Positions 15,947-24,442 of a stretch of 34,664 nt of DNA are shown piece by piece. How positions within the stretch are numbered: the stretch's first letter is position 1; every line of letters begins with the position of its first letter. The stretch is from CAZPQV01 sp964588705 (lineage in GTDB: Bacteria; Bacteroidota; Bacteroidia; Flavobacteriales; Weeksellaceae), in NCBI GenBank assembly GCA_964588705.1, contig CAZPQV010000019.1:1-34664 (forward strand). The letters are read 5' to 3'. The notes beneath the pieces are model-generated. The model made no database searches. It had not been told where the DNA came from and saw only the letters and a list, made by a program, of their open reading frames with translations. A program made the position numbers and the translations under genes.

Positions 15947-16990
15947 ATGGCTAAGAAAAAGAACACTGAGCAAACGAATGATGAAAAACCTGTAAATCAA
16001 AATAACTGTTCTGTAGGTGTTTTGGGAAGCGGAAGTTTTGCAACCGCCATCGTAAAAATGCTTGTAGAAAACTGCAAAACAGTGCACTGGTGCGTAAGGA
16101 ATGAGTTTGTAAAAGGTGCGATTGAACTTCGCGGTCATAACCCTACTTATCTTACTTCGGTAAGTTTTAATACTAAAAACCTTAAAATAACGACAGATAT
16201 CAACGAGCTTGTTTCGGCTTGTGAAATCATTGTTTTGGCAACGCCTTCCATTTATCTTGCTGCGGCGATGGAAAAGATGACTTGCGACTACAGCAACAAA
16301 GTATTTGTATCTGCAATTAAAGGGATCGTTCCAGAGCATAATGATATTGTAGCCAATTATCTGAGAGATAAATTTGATATCGGTTTCCGTTGTCAGGCGG
16401 TAATTGCCGGACCTTGTCACGCAGAAGAAGTTTCGATGGAACGTCTTTCATATCTTACGATAGCGACGGTGGAAGATGATATTGCTGAGAAACTTGATCA
16501 GATTTTCACTTCAAGATTTATTAAAGTCAATCAAAGCAAAGACATTCTTGGGAACGAATACAGCGCGATTCTGAAAAACGTTTACGCTATCGGTGCCGGA
16601 ATTGCCAGCGGACTTGGATACGGAGACAACTTTATTGCGGTATTTGTAACGAACGCCATCCGTGAAATGGAAATTTTCCTTGAAGCTGTTTACGAATCAC
16701 CGCGGGATGTAAACGAAAGTGCTTATTTGGGCGACCTTTTGGTAACGGCTTATTCCCTGTTTTCGCGTAACCGAAATTTAGGAAATTTAGTAGGAAAGGG
16801 TTACACCGTGAAATCAGCTATCCAATCAATGAATATGGTTGCTGAAGGTTATTACGCCGCAGATTCCATTTATGAAACCGCGAAAGAAAAAGGTATAAAA
16901 ACACCGATTATCGATACGATTTACGGCATTCTTTACGAGGAGAAAAATGCTGAAAAACAATTCAAAAAACTGACGGCCAAACTTACTTAA
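15947..16990 (+). CDS. gpsA: NAD(P)-dependent glycerol-3-phosphate dehydrogenase GpsA
   Basis: 347 residues. It reduces dihydroxyacetone phosphate to sn-glycerol-3-phosphate, the backbone for phospholipids. Seen: a polar extension of about 20 residues (AKKKNTEQTNDEKP), the Rossmann loop GVLGSGSFATA, ATPSIYLAAAM, SAIKGIVPE, the catalytic-lysine region NEYSAILKNVYAIGAG, and ARD-like SRNRNLGNLVGKG. A lysine in the ILKN segment corresponds to the active-site lysine of the family. The stop overlaps the next ATG (TAATG at 16988-16992), so translation is probably coupled to the hemolysin III gene. Confidence 0.95.
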   Translation: MAKKKNTEQTNDEKPVNQNNCSVGVLGSGSFATAIVKMLVENCKTVHWCVRNEFVKGAIELRGHNPTYLTSVSFNTKNLKITTDINELVSACEIIVLATPSIYLAAAMEKMTCDYSNKVFVSAIKGIVPEHNDIVANYLRDKFDIGFRCQAVIAGPCHAEEVSMERLSYLTIATVEDDIAEKLDQIFTSRFIKVNQSKDILGNEYSAILKNVYAIGAGIASGLGYGDNFIAVFVTNAIREMEIFLEAVYESPRDVNESAYLGDLLVTAYSLFSRNRNLGNLVGKGYTVKSAIQSMNMVAEGYYAADSIYETAKEKGIKTPIIDTIYGILYEEKNAEKQFKKLTAKLT

Positions 16991-17649
16991 TGGCCGAAAA
17001 ACAATACCATATCAACTCATATTCGGCTTTTGAAGAAAATCTGAATATCAAAACGCATTTATTCGGGATTTTTCTGAGCATCATCGGATTGATTTTTCTG
17101 ATGATTAAAGCTTTTGAACTGAACGATTTTTGGGTGTATGTGAGTTTTCCGATTTTCGGAATCAGCATGATTTTGCTTTATCTCGCATCAACACTTTATC
17201 ACAGTGCAAAAGTCCCAAAACAAAGGTTTCGACTGAAAATTTTCGATCACGCTGCTATTTTTCTGCTAATTGCAGGTACTTACACACCTTACACTTTGGT
17301 GACTTTACGAGAGAAAAACGGATGGATCATTTTCGCCGTTGTTTGGTCGATTGCAATTGTTGGGATTATTTTCAAACTGTTTTTTGCAGGAAAGTATAAA
17401 CTGTTTTCTACTTTTTTGTATGTGGCAATGGGTTGGATTGTGGTTTTTTACTTCAAGACATTATCAGAAAGTCTTCATCCGGAAGGTGTGAAATGGCTGC
17501 TTTATGGAGGTGCGGCTTATACTGTTGGTGCGGTATTGTACAGCATTAAAAAACTGAAACTCAATCACGCGCTGTTTCATGTTTTCGTTTTGTTGGGCAC
17601 CATCTGTCATTTTATTTCGATTTACTTTTACGTTACTCCGGTTTCTTAA
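16990..17649 (+). CDS. Hemolysin III (YqfA/PAQR-like) membrane protein
   Basis: 219 residues with seven predicted membrane helices. Family motifs are present: YLASTLYHSA, FDHAAIFLLIAGTYTPY, and the last-helix HALFHVFVLLGTICHF. These His, Asp and Ser residues line a putative metal-binding hydrolase-like site in the PAQR superfamily. Despite the name, bacterial members are mostly linked to membrane fluidity or lipid homeostasis, and haemolytic activity should not be assumed. It begins one base before the end of gpsA, which fits a shared role in membrane lipid metabolism. Confidence 0.9.
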   Translation: MAEKQYHINSYSAFEENLNIKTHLFGIFLSIIGLIFLMIKAFELNDFWVYVSFPIFGISMILLYLASTLYHSAKVPKQRFRLKIFDHAAIFLLIAGTYTPYTLVTLREKNGWIIFAVVWSIAIVGIIFKLFFAGKYKLFSTFLYVAMGWIVVFYFKTLSESLHPEGVKWLLYGGAAYTVGAVLYSIKKLKLNHALFHVFVLLGTICHFISIYFYVTPVS

Positions 17650-17710
17650 AAGATGAGTTTTCTATTTAAAATCTTTTTGCGAAATTCGTGTAGATTAAGA
17701 TTCGTAGAAA

Positions 17711-18103
17711 TTGGATACTATAGTCGTAAAGCCAATCATTGAAGTTGAAATTCTCCAATCGCTTCAGCCAAAAGTAGAAGAGGAGAAGCAGGTGATTGTA
17801 CACTGCTGTTATCCGGCATCGCCCGAAGTCGGCAGTCTGATCAGAATATGGCAAAGTACCTTTCTGATTGATGAAAGCATCCGGCATCGAAGCAAGCTGA
17901 TTTATGCAGATAATATTTCGATATTTCCTTATTGGACAGAAGTTCCGCCGATGAAGGATTATTGGTTTACATTGGTGTTTTCGGGCTTGCCAAAAGACTG
18001 TAAAATGTTTGATTTAATGGAGGTTATTCCCGAAGAAGGCGGCTTTCATGTGAAAGAAATCAGACGTAACGAATCGGATATTTATAGAGTGAAAATAGCA
18101 TAA
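17711..18103 (+). CDS. Conserved-looking protein of unknown function, TTG start
   Basis: 130 residues; no family recognised. Soluble, no signal peptide. The sequence is well structured: IEVEILQSLQPKVEEEKQ, then VIVHCCYPASPEVGSLIRIW with two adjacent cysteines, HRSKLIYADNISIFPYW, WFTLVFSGLPKDCKMFDL and a C-terminal IPEEGGFHVKEIRRNE strand. A TAG at 17705-17707 closes the frame just upstream and the next in-frame ATG falls in the middle of the conserved-looking region, so TTG at 17711 is the only reasonable start. It lies 61 bp after the hemolysin III gene and two bases before the lipoprotein gene, so it probably belongs to the gpsA operon. Confidence 0.75.
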   Translation: MDTIVVKPIIEVEILQSLQPKVEEEKQVIVHCCYPASPEVGSLIRIWQSTFLIDESIRHRSKLIYADNISIFPYWTEVPPMKDYWFTLVFSGLPKDCKMFDLMEVIPEEGGFHVKEIRRNESDIYRVKIA

Positions 18104-18105
18104 TT

Positions 18106-18729
18106 ATGATAAAATCTTTTCTTGCAATATTTAGTTTATTTCTCATAACATCTTGCGGAACAAAAGCCATAGAAAACACTCCTGAAAACGAAATAAAAAG
18201 ATTTCAACAGGAACTGAACGCCGGTTATTTAAATGAGAAAGAAACCCCTTTAAGAGGAGAAAACTACGCGAAATTCAAGCAACATCCGTTCTTTCCGATT
18301 GATTTGAAATATCGTGTAAAAGCAAAACTAGTAAAGACGGAAAATTCCAAACCTTTTGAAATCCCTACTTCTTCAGGAAAAACCAAAACTTACAGAGAAT
18401 ACGCAAAAGCGCATTTCAGTATCGATGGAAAACCGCAAACTCTTAATATTTATCAGAATTTGGCAAATCTCAGCAGTGAGCAGTATAAGGATTATCTTTT
18501 CCTACCATTCCGTGACGTTACCAACGGAAAGGATACGTACGGAGGAGGGAAATATATAGATTTGCGTATTCCAGAAGGTGATGAAATAATCATTGATTTC
18601 AATAAATCTTATCATCCGTACTGTGCCTACAATGCATACGATTACAGTTGCCCGATTGTGCCGGAAGAGAATAATTTACCGATTGAGATTAGGGCAGGAG
18701 TGATGTATGAGGATATTTGGTTTGAGTGA
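18106..18729 (+). CDS. DUF1684 lipoprotein
   Basis: 207 residues. The N terminus is a lipoprotein signal with lipobox LITSC, Cys17 being the acylation site. The DUF1684 core is recognisable by FLPFRDVTNGKDTYGGGKYI, IIDFNKSYHPYCAYNAY and YSCPIVPEENNLP. The motif arrangement (PFxDxTxGxxTYGxGRY and NPYCxYN) is characteristic of the family, whose function is unknown. It starts two bases after the TTG-start gene, so it is probably co-translated with it. A short hairpin overlaps the stop codons of this gene and the convergent recO (see rejected items). Confidence 0.9.
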   Translation: MIKSFLAIFSLFLITSCGTKAIENTPENEIKRFQQELNAGYLNEKETPLRGENYAKFKQHPFFPIDLKYRVKAKLVKTENSKPFEIPTSSGKTKTYREYAKAHFSIDGKPQTLNIYQNLANLSSEQYKDYLFLPFRDVTNGKDTYGGGKYIDLRIPEGDEIIIDFNKSYHPYCAYNAYDYSCPIVPEENNLPIEIRAGVMYEDIWFE

Positions 18730-18741
18730 TTTTTGTAAAAC

Positions 18742-19428
18742 TCAAAAAATTTGCTGTATGATTTCCAGCGAACCTGGAGTTCGGAAATCACTGAAATGAT
18801 AATGATAGTAAACCAGGATGCTGTCTAAAAAGTCTTTTCTCTTTTTTGGTTCAATTTTTATTTCATAAGGGGTTTCTGCAGAAATAATTTGCTTCCAGAT
18901 TTCGGAAATTTCTTCATTAAATAAATTGTGAACTTCATAATCTGTAAAGTTTCCACTTTCGGGATTCAGAAATTTTTGATCGGAGAACAAAGGATTTAAT
19001 CCGTGAATATTCAGAATATTGACTAAAAAAATCAAATGGCTTTGAAATTTCCTCTGGTTTAAAGCACTTTTAAATACATCAATTTCTTTGTAAATACTTG
19101 GATTACAAGTCTCATTCCGCAGAACTTGATTTAGAAAATCAGCAATAAAAAATACAACAGAATTAGTTCGAACATCAAGGTTTTCATCCAAACTGCCCAA
19201 CGCTTCAATCTTGGAAATATTTTTAATTGCACCGCTCTTGAGGCGATTTGACAGGGTGAAATCCAGTTCATTCAAAGGTTGCAGATATGCTTTTTTTCTA
19301 TTTCTCGGGGAATAAATTCCTTTGATGAAGAAACTTTCATATCCATTTTCTTTGGTGAAAATATGTGCTATGGCATCATTGTCACCATATTTCAAGTATG
19401 AAAGCAGAAAACCTTTGTCTTGCGTCAT
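18742..19428 (-). CDS. recO: DNA repair protein RecO
   Basis: 228 residues. RecO works with RecR to load RecA on SSB-coated single-stranded DNA. The N-terminal OB fold (about 1-80) has GFLLSYLKYGDNDAIAHIF and FFIKGIYSPRNRKKAYLQPL. The C-terminal helical domain follows. The four-cysteine zinc finger present in many RecO proteins is missing here (SDQKFLNPESGNFTDYE occupies that place), as is usual for Bacteroidota members. It is the last gene of a tight operon, two bases after porZ. Confidence 0.93.
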   Translation of the reverse strand: MTQDKGFLLSYLKYGDNDAIAHIFTKENGYESFFIKGIYSPRNRKKAYLQPLNELDFTLSNRLKSGAIKNISKIEALGSLDENLDVRTNSVVFFIADFLNQVLRNETCNPSIYKEIDVFKSALNQRKFQSHLIFLVNILNIHGLNPLFSDQKFLNPESGNFTDYEVHNLFNEEISEIWKQIISAETPYEIKIEPKKRKDFLDSILVYYHYHFSDFRTPGSLEIIQQIF

Positions 19429-19429
19429 T

Positions 19430-21682
19430 TTAGTTTACGACTGCTATTTTTGCAGTTGCTTTGTCAGTTCCGTCAGCGTTGGTCATCAATACAAAATAAA
19501 CACCTGAAGCAACACGCTTGCCTTTGTTTGTTAAATCCCATTGATAATATCCACCTCTGGCAACAGCCTGATGTACCATGTTCCCTGCTGCATCTGTAAT
19601 TCTGATATTGGTTCTTTCGGCTAATCCTCTGATGTTTACATTACCTTTATAATTCGCATAAACTACAGGATTTGGATATACCAGTACATTTCCAAAGTTC
19701 TCGCTTACATTTACTGCATCTCCCTGATAAACCACGATTCCATCAAATGTTACAAAATAAACCTTTCCGGTTTTTTGATCAACTTTAATGTCGGTAACGG
19801 AGTTGGTTGGCAACGGTGAATTTTCTTTAGTAAAGTGATAAATGGTGTTCTGACCATTTGGACTGAGATAGAATACGCCACCATTTTCGACAGAAACCCA
19901 TTTCTGATTTCCGGAATCTACATCAATTTGAAGTATCGCAGAATCTCTGAAAAGCTCTTCGCCAATACCGTTTTGAGTGATGATTATGGGTTCAAGTTTA
20001 GGGTTGTCTTTTATTTCAACCGGCGCATTAGAAAGTATGCGAAGCCCTTTATCTGAACCAATCCAGGCATCTTCATTTTTGTCTATAGCAATTGCGAGTG
20101 TCCCTTGTCCAGATGATGGGAGGCCGTTGGTCGCATCTAATATATGAATCGGATCATCGCCAAGATTTTGAGGTGTGTTGTTTAAATGAATAACCGCAAA
20201 ATAATTAGCTCTTGGCGTTGGTAACCAAATCATTCCATTAAAATAAAGTGGTTTTTGTGCCGCTGCGACAACTTTAAGTCCTTTAGATATAAATGAATCT
20301 GATGATCTGTCGAAATGATATATTGCACTTTCCTGGTTCTGTCCGTAAAAGGCTGCGGATCCAAAAAGATTATTTTTATCATCAAATACTAAACCGACTG
20401 GTCGGTTATACGTCGTTCCGGTTGGATAATATTTTATTAGGTCAAAATCTGCTTTACTGTCATCATATTTCATTCTATAAAATCCCTGTCCAGTTCTCTG
20501 AGAATAATTTGTGAAAAAAACTTCCGAATTATCTACAGGACTTGCGACAACATCAAGAATGTTGAAATAAGTAGAATTATTCTTAAAATAAGACGGATAA
20601 ACCCATTGTGTTCCATTAAAAAAATAGAAACCAAGTCGTTGGATATTGGGTGCAGGATAGTTGTACCGGCCTTCTCTTCCTCCGGAAGATACCCATATTT
20701 TATCATCCCTTATTTCAAGTTTATGAGACTGATTATTGTACGGTCCGTCCGGTTTCCATGACCTGTTTTCTTCGTCTAAAATACCTGAAAGTTTGCTGCC
20801 TGCAAAAATTTTATTGTTTGAAATCCAAGAGGTATTTAGGACATCTGATGAAGTGATTTTTTTTTGAAATCCTCCGGCAATTGAAAATTCAGAAATATTT
20901 GAATTTTCAGTAATCAAAATATTTTCAGAGGTTACAGTTACATCCTGAATATTGGTAAATCCTTGCGGAAGATTATTAAATGAATTCCCATTTCCAAAAA
21001 AAGCATTTGTAGCAGTTGAAAATGCAATCACACCGTTTTCAATATCAATTTGGGTGAAATTTCCACTTTGAACAGTACTCCACCCGGAATAAATTGGGAA
21101 AGTAACATTAATCTCGTGTTTTTTTATGCCGGTTGCGGTTGCCGCATAAACAAAATTGTCTTTAATAACAGCTCCTTTAGCAGCTTCATAAACCCCATTA
21201 TTCAAGAAAAACGCAGAATCGCCAAATTCTTTTTTATCTAAATTGAAAATGGAGACACCGTAATTTACAGATAATACCGCCTGATTTCCTGTAATTGAAA
21301 TATGATTTATTTTCTTTGATCCGGTATAACCGGTTGCCAGTGGAATATCAACTACGAAAGTAATTCCATCCTCTGTTATCACATCCAGGGTACCGTTCGC
21401 ATATCCTACGAGACCTGTTTTTGTTTCGGGATTGTAATCGAATGCAGATATTTTTACTTCGTGAAGTCCGTTTGCCTTGGAAAGTTTTGTGATTTCACCT
21501 GAAGAAGGCGTATAAAAAAATATTCCATTTTCTGTTGCTGCAATCAATTTTCCGGCATCTTCACGAATGACAAGGACATTATTGTACGAAAACAAATCAC
21601 TCCATCTATTTGAAGAAATCACTTGTCCGAACGATAATCCGTACATCAAGATTAATGCAAAAACAGGAAAATATTTTTTCAT
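19430..21682 (-). CDS. porZ: Type IX secretion system protein PorZ
   Basis: 750 residues. In Porphyromonas gingivalis PorZ is part of the surface attachment complex with PorU, PorV and PorQ and delivers anionic LPS to T9SS cargo. Seen: signal peptide (MKKYFPVFALILMYGLSFGQ), a beta-propeller rich in WSDLFSYNNV and ENGIFFYTPSSG-type blades, a second propeller including EDAWIGSDKGLRIL and TGKVYFVTFDGIVVY, and a C-terminal T9SS CTD-like domain (NVLVYPNPVVYANY to TAKIAVVN). Length and order match the P. gingivalis protein. It starts one base after the metallophosphatase stop and ends one base before recO, so all are probably one transcript. Confidence 0.9.
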   Translation of the reverse strand: MKKYFPVFALILMYGLSFGQVISSNRWSDLFSYNNVLVIREDAGKLIAATENGIFFYTPSSGEITKLSKANGLHEVKISAFDYNPETKTGLVGYANGTLDVITEDGITFVVDIPLATGYTGSKKINHISITGNQAVLSVNYGVSIFNLDKKEFGDSAFFLNNGVYEAAKGAVIKDNFVYAATATGIKKHEINVTFPIYSGWSTVQSGNFTQIDIENGVIAFSTATNAFFGNGNSFNNLPQGFTNIQDVTVTSENILITENSNISEFSIAGGFQKKITSSDVLNTSWISNNKIFAGSKLSGILDEENRSWKPDGPYNNQSHKLEIRDDKIWVSSGGREGRYNYPAPNIQRLGFYFFNGTQWVYPSYFKNNSTYFNILDVVASPVDNSEVFFTNYSQRTGQGFYRMKYDDSKADFDLIKYYPTGTTYNRPVGLVFDDKNNLFGSAAFYGQNQESAIYHFDRSSDSFISKGLKVVAAAQKPLYFNGMIWLPTPRANYFAVIHLNNTPQNLGDDPIHILDATNGLPSSGQGTLAIAIDKNEDAWIGSDKGLRILSNAPVEIKDNPKLEPIIITQNGIGEELFRDSAILQIDVDSGNQKWVSVENGGVFYLSPNGQNTIYHFTKENSPLPTNSVTDIKVDQKTGKVYFVTFDGIVVYQGDAVNVSENFGNVLVYPNPVVYANYKGNVNIRGLAERTNIRITDAAGNMVHQAVARGGYYQWDLTNKGKRVASGVYFVLMTNADGTDKATAKIAVVN

Positions 21683-21683
21683 T

Positions 21684-22631
21684 TTACACCACTATCCTTT
21701 CATCAACCACTTGATTGTTCCAGGTAATACTTTTTACGTTTTTAAATTTATCAAAGTAAAAATCAATTCTGCCAAGTAGTAGTCCGGCAAAACCAACCTG
21801 ATTGATTAAAACAGTTCTTCCGGCTCTGTTCTGATATTGCTGAGGCTCAGGAAGGAATGTATGCGTGTGCCCTCCTAAAATCAAATCAATATTTTCGGTT
21901 TGTGCGACAAGTTCAACATCAGAAATTTTTCCTCCGCGATCATATTTATATCCCAAATGCGACAGCAGAATGACCATATCACATTTTTTTTCATTTTTCA
22001 GAAAATTAGAATAATGCTGGGCCATTTCAACCGGATCAAGATATTTAGTTTCCTTGTACTGTCTTTTTCCAACAAGTCCGGCAAGTTCAATTCCCAAACC
22101 AAAAACTCCGATTTTAATTCCGTTTTTATTAAAGATTCTGTAAGGTTCGGTTCTGCCCGCAAGAATGGTATTGGTGAAATCATAATTTGAAGTGAGGAAA
22201 GGAAACTGTGCCGTTGGCAATACCTTATCTAAACCTTCAAGTCCATTGTCAAACTCGTGATTTCCGAAAGTTGAAGCATCGTAACCCATCAGATTCATCA
22301 GTTTCAGTTCAAGTTCGCCGCCAAAAATATTGTAATATGGCGTTCCCTGGAAAATATCTCCTGAATCGAGCAGAATAACACTTGGGGTTGTTTTTCTGAT
22401 TTCATTAATAAGGTGTGCTCTTCTGGCAAAACCTCCCTGATTTGCGTTTCTTCCACTGTTGGCATCAAAGGGTTCAATGCGGCTGTGTTGATCATTTGTA
22501 TGCAAAACCGTCAGTTGATATGCGGCTCCGTTTTTCAGCAAAGCGTTGTCTTTCGCCAAAAGCATATTCGGGGCTAAAGTCATTGCAAGACTTCCTGCAC
22601 CTGCGATTTTCAGAAATTCTTTCCTTTTCAT
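21684..22631 (-). CDS. 5'-nucleotidase-type metallophosphatase (N-terminal domain of UshA family)
   Basis: 315 residues. It begins with an export signal carrying a Tat-like stretch (MKRKEFLKIAGAGSLAM, KRK instead of RR). The calcineurin-like metallophosphoesterase motifs are complete: LHTNDQHSRIEPF, LDSGDIFQGTPYYN, FGNHEFDNG, LLSHLGYKYDRG and GGHTHTFLPEP, which coordinate two metal ions. In UshA-type enzymes this domain is followed by a substrate-binding C-terminal domain; here that domain is a separate gene upstream. The ATG overlaps the stop of that gene by one base (TAATG). Expected role is release of nucleosides or phosphate from exogenous nucleotides. Confidence 0.92.
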   Translation of the reverse strand: MKRKEFLKIAGAGSLAMTLAPNMLLAKDNALLKNGAAYQLTVLHTNDQHSRIEPFDANSGRNANQGGFARRAHLINEIRKTTPSVILLDSGDIFQGTPYYNIFGGELELKLMNLMGYDASTFGNHEFDNGLEGLDKVLPTAQFPFLTSNYDFTNTILAGRTEPYRIFNKNGIKIGVFGLGIELAGLVGKRQYKETKYLDPVEMAQHYSNFLKNEKKCDMVILLSHLGYKYDRGGKISDVELVAQTENIDLILGGHTHTFLPEPQQYQNRAGRTVLINQVGFAGLLLGRIDFYFDKFKNVKSITWNNQVVDERIVV

Positions 22632-23389
22632 TATTTTACAGCTTTATCTTTAAAAATTAAACGGATATCTGATGGTGGAACCACTTCTTTTTTGGTTTTC
22701 ACAATGTCAATATAAAGGTCTCTGAGTTTTATTCCTGTTGAAATCATTTCACCTTTTTCAAAGAAATTCATATTATCTCCACCTAAGGCCAGATAATCCG
22801 AAGTGGCAATATAATAATCTTTGTTTTCGATAGGTTTGCCATTCACCAGCATTTTAGTAAGTGCGTTATTTTCGGTTTCAATAACCAATCCCGAAACCGG
22901 ATTGTTTTTCTGAGTTTTCAAATAATAATCGAAAAGTCCCTGCATTTGTTCACCAGTAAGTTTCACCACAACAAGTTCGTTTTCGAACGGCATTACTTCA
23001 AAAATATTTTTAAGTAAAATATCACCTTTTCCAATATTGGTACGGATTCCACCGATATTAATTACGGCAGCATCAATATTTTGTCCAAAATTATTCTTCA
23101 CACTCCAGTCTCTCGCTCCGTCCAAAGTGTAATCTGCCAGAAGATTTCCAAGATTGCTGTTGTCACCCTGTTTTGTGAGTTCTACTGCAGTATACGAAAG
23201 TTTTTCGTTCATTTTTGCTTCCAACGACTTCTTGTATGGTGTGATAATCATTTTAGCAACGCTGTTATCAGGTAGCGCTTCAGTAATCTGAATATTTTTT
23301 TGAGTCTGAACATTGCTCACTGCAAGTGGCGCTCTACACGAAACCACTAACAGAAGGGCAAGTCCGAGAATTTTGAAGTTGTTTTTCAT
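22631..23389 (-). CDS. 5'-nucleotidase C-terminal domain lipoprotein
   Basis: About 252 residues from the ATG at 23389. Lipobox LLVVSC marks a lipoprotein. The rest is the UshA C-terminal domain: NLGNLLADYTLDGARDW, AAVINIGGIRTNIGKG, NIFEVMPFENELVVVKLTGE, NPVSGLVIE and YLALGGDNMNFFEKGE. In single-chain enzymes this domain binds the base and closes over the metal site. It is encoded immediately before, and overlapping, the catalytic-domain gene. Seven upstream codons are open, but the promoter box at 23408-23415 shows transcription begins near 23401, which favours 23389. Confidence 0.9.
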   Translation of the reverse strand: MKNNFKILGLALLLVVSCRAPLAVSNVQTQKNIQITEALPDNSVAKMIITPYKKSLEAKMNEKLSYTAVELTKQGDNSNLGNLLADYTLDGARDWSVKNNFGQNIDAAVINIGGIRTNIGKGDILLKNIFEVMPFENELVVVKLTGEQMQGLFDYYLKTQKNNPVSGLVIETENNALTKMLVNGKPIENKDYYIATSDYLALGGDNMNFFEKGEMISTGIKLRDLYIDIVKTKKEVVPPSDIRLIFKDKAVK

Positions 23390-23407
23390 TTCTAAAATCT
23401 TGTTGTG

Positions 23408-23415
23408 CAAATATA
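23408..23415 (-). promoter_or_regulatory. -7 box TATATTTG for the 5'-nucleotidase/porZ/recO operon
   Basis: Exact TAnnTTTG on the minus strand, 18 bases before the ATG at 23389. It is the apparent promoter for four overlapping or near-abutting genes. The dapA box lies 55 bp away on the other strand. Confidence 0.5.
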
Positions 23416-23470
23416 ATTATATGAATACAAATTAAGGATTTTTTGCCATTAATCTTAATTTAAAATTTCA

Positions 23471-23478
23471 TAATTTTG
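23471..23478 (+). promoter_or_regulatory. -7 box TAATTTTG upstream of dapA
   Basis: Exact TAnnTTTG, 18 bases before the dapA ATG. A TTTG at 23442-23445 lies 25 bases upstream, slightly beyond the usual spacing. A possible TTG start at 23476 falls inside this box and can be discarded. Confidence 0.55.
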
Positions 23479-23496
23479 ACAAATATATTTTTAAAA

Positions 23497-24369
23497 ATGA
23501 GTAATTTAAAAGGCGTTGGTGTTGCGTTGGTAACACCTTTTAACGAAGATCTTTCAGTAGATTACGATTCACTTACAAAATTGGTGGAGTACAACATCGA
23601 AAACGGGACCAATTATCTTGTAGTTCTAGTCACGATGTCAGAGGCTGCAACACTTGCTGAGGAGGAAAAGAAACAGGCAACTGCACATATCGTAAAGGTG
23701 AATAATAAACGTCTGCCTTTGGTTTTAGGAATCGGAGGTAACAATACTATGGAAGTGAAAAAGCAGATTGAAAATACTGATCTTTCAGATTTTGATGCGG
23801 TGCTTTCAGTTTCGCCTTACTATAATAAGCCAAATCAGGAAGGACTTTATCAGCATTATAAGGCATTGGCTGCTACAGGCAAAAATATTATTATTTATAA
23901 CGTTCCTTCCAGAACAGGGCAGAATATTGAGGCGTCAACAACATTGAGGTTGGCTGAGGAATTTCCGAATTTGGTAATGATTAAAGAAGCGGCTCCAAAT
24001 ATTCTTCAGTATTTTGATATTTTGAGAAAGAAACCAGCTAAATTTTCATTGGTTTCCGGTGATGACGAGTTCACGCTTCCTGTGACTTTAGCCGGAGGAG
24101 ACGGTGTGATTTCCGTGATTGGACAAGGGTATCCGAAAGAATTTTCTACGATGGTTCAGTTGGCTTTCGAAGGAAAAGTAAAAGAAGCTTATGAAATTCA
24201 CAATAAATTGGTTGAGATTACAAGGTTGATTTTTGCTGAGGGAAATCCTTGCGGAATTAAGACGGTTCTGGCCGAAAAAGGAATCATCAAAAATTATCTG
24301 AGATTGCCTTTAGTTGCAGCAACGGATGGATTGCAGTCTAAAATCAAAGCTGAAATGGCAAAGATTTAA
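23497..24369 (+). CDS. dapA: 4-hydroxy-tetrahydrodipicolinate synthase DapA, altered active-site loop
   Basis: 290 residues. DapA condenses pyruvate with aspartate semialdehyde in lysine/diaminopimelate synthesis. Seen: GVGVALVTPFNEDLSVD, SVSPYYNKPNQEGLYQHY (the Tyr of the proton relay), IIYNVPSRTGQNI (catalytic Tyr), and LVMIKEAAPN (Schiff-base Lys). The GTTGE(S/A)ATL motif normally carrying the pyruvate-binding Thr pair reads VTMSEAATL here (residues 45-53), keeping the first Thr and the Glu but changing Gly, the second Thr and Gly. All other signatures are intact. Start chosen at 23497, after the promoter box. It has its own terminator at 24397-24426. Confidence 0.93.
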   Translation: MSNLKGVGVALVTPFNEDLSVDYDSLTKLVEYNIENGTNYLVVLVTMSEAATLAEEEKKQATAHIVKVNNKRLPLVLGIGGNNTMEVKKQIENTDLSDFDAVLSVSPYYNKPNQEGLYQHYKALAATGKNIIIYNVPSRTGQNIEASTTLRLAEEFPNLVMIKEAAPNILQYFDILRKKPAKFSLVSGDDEFTLPVTLAGGDGVISVIGQGYPKEFSTMVQLAFEGKVKEAYEIHNKLVEITRLIFAEGNPCGIKTVLAEKGIIKNYLRLPLVAATDGLQSKIKAEMAKI

Positions 24370-24396
24370 ATTATCTAAATTTTATAAAACTTTAAC

Positions 24397-24426
24397 AAGT
24401 GAAGTTCAGAAATGGGCTTCACTTTT
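24397..24426 (+). terminator. Terminator downstream of dapA
   Basis: AAGTGAAG (24397-24404) pairs with CTTCACTT (24417-24424) around a 12-base loop, followed by TT-G-T. A short stem, and the T tail is weak. Confidence 0.55.
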
Positions 24427-24442
24427 GTATTAAATTTATATT

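Noticed and set aside
15803..16420. 205-residue frame opposite the start of gpsA
   Set aside because: Antisense to gpsA, with composition of a shadow frame (rich in Cys, Tyr, His, Arg) and no recognisable domain.
18721..18746. Hairpin TTTGAGT/ACTCAAA across the lipoprotein and recO stops
   Set aside because: Short 7-bp stem with a 12-base loop and no T run directly after the stem on the minus strand; not strong enough to call a terminator.
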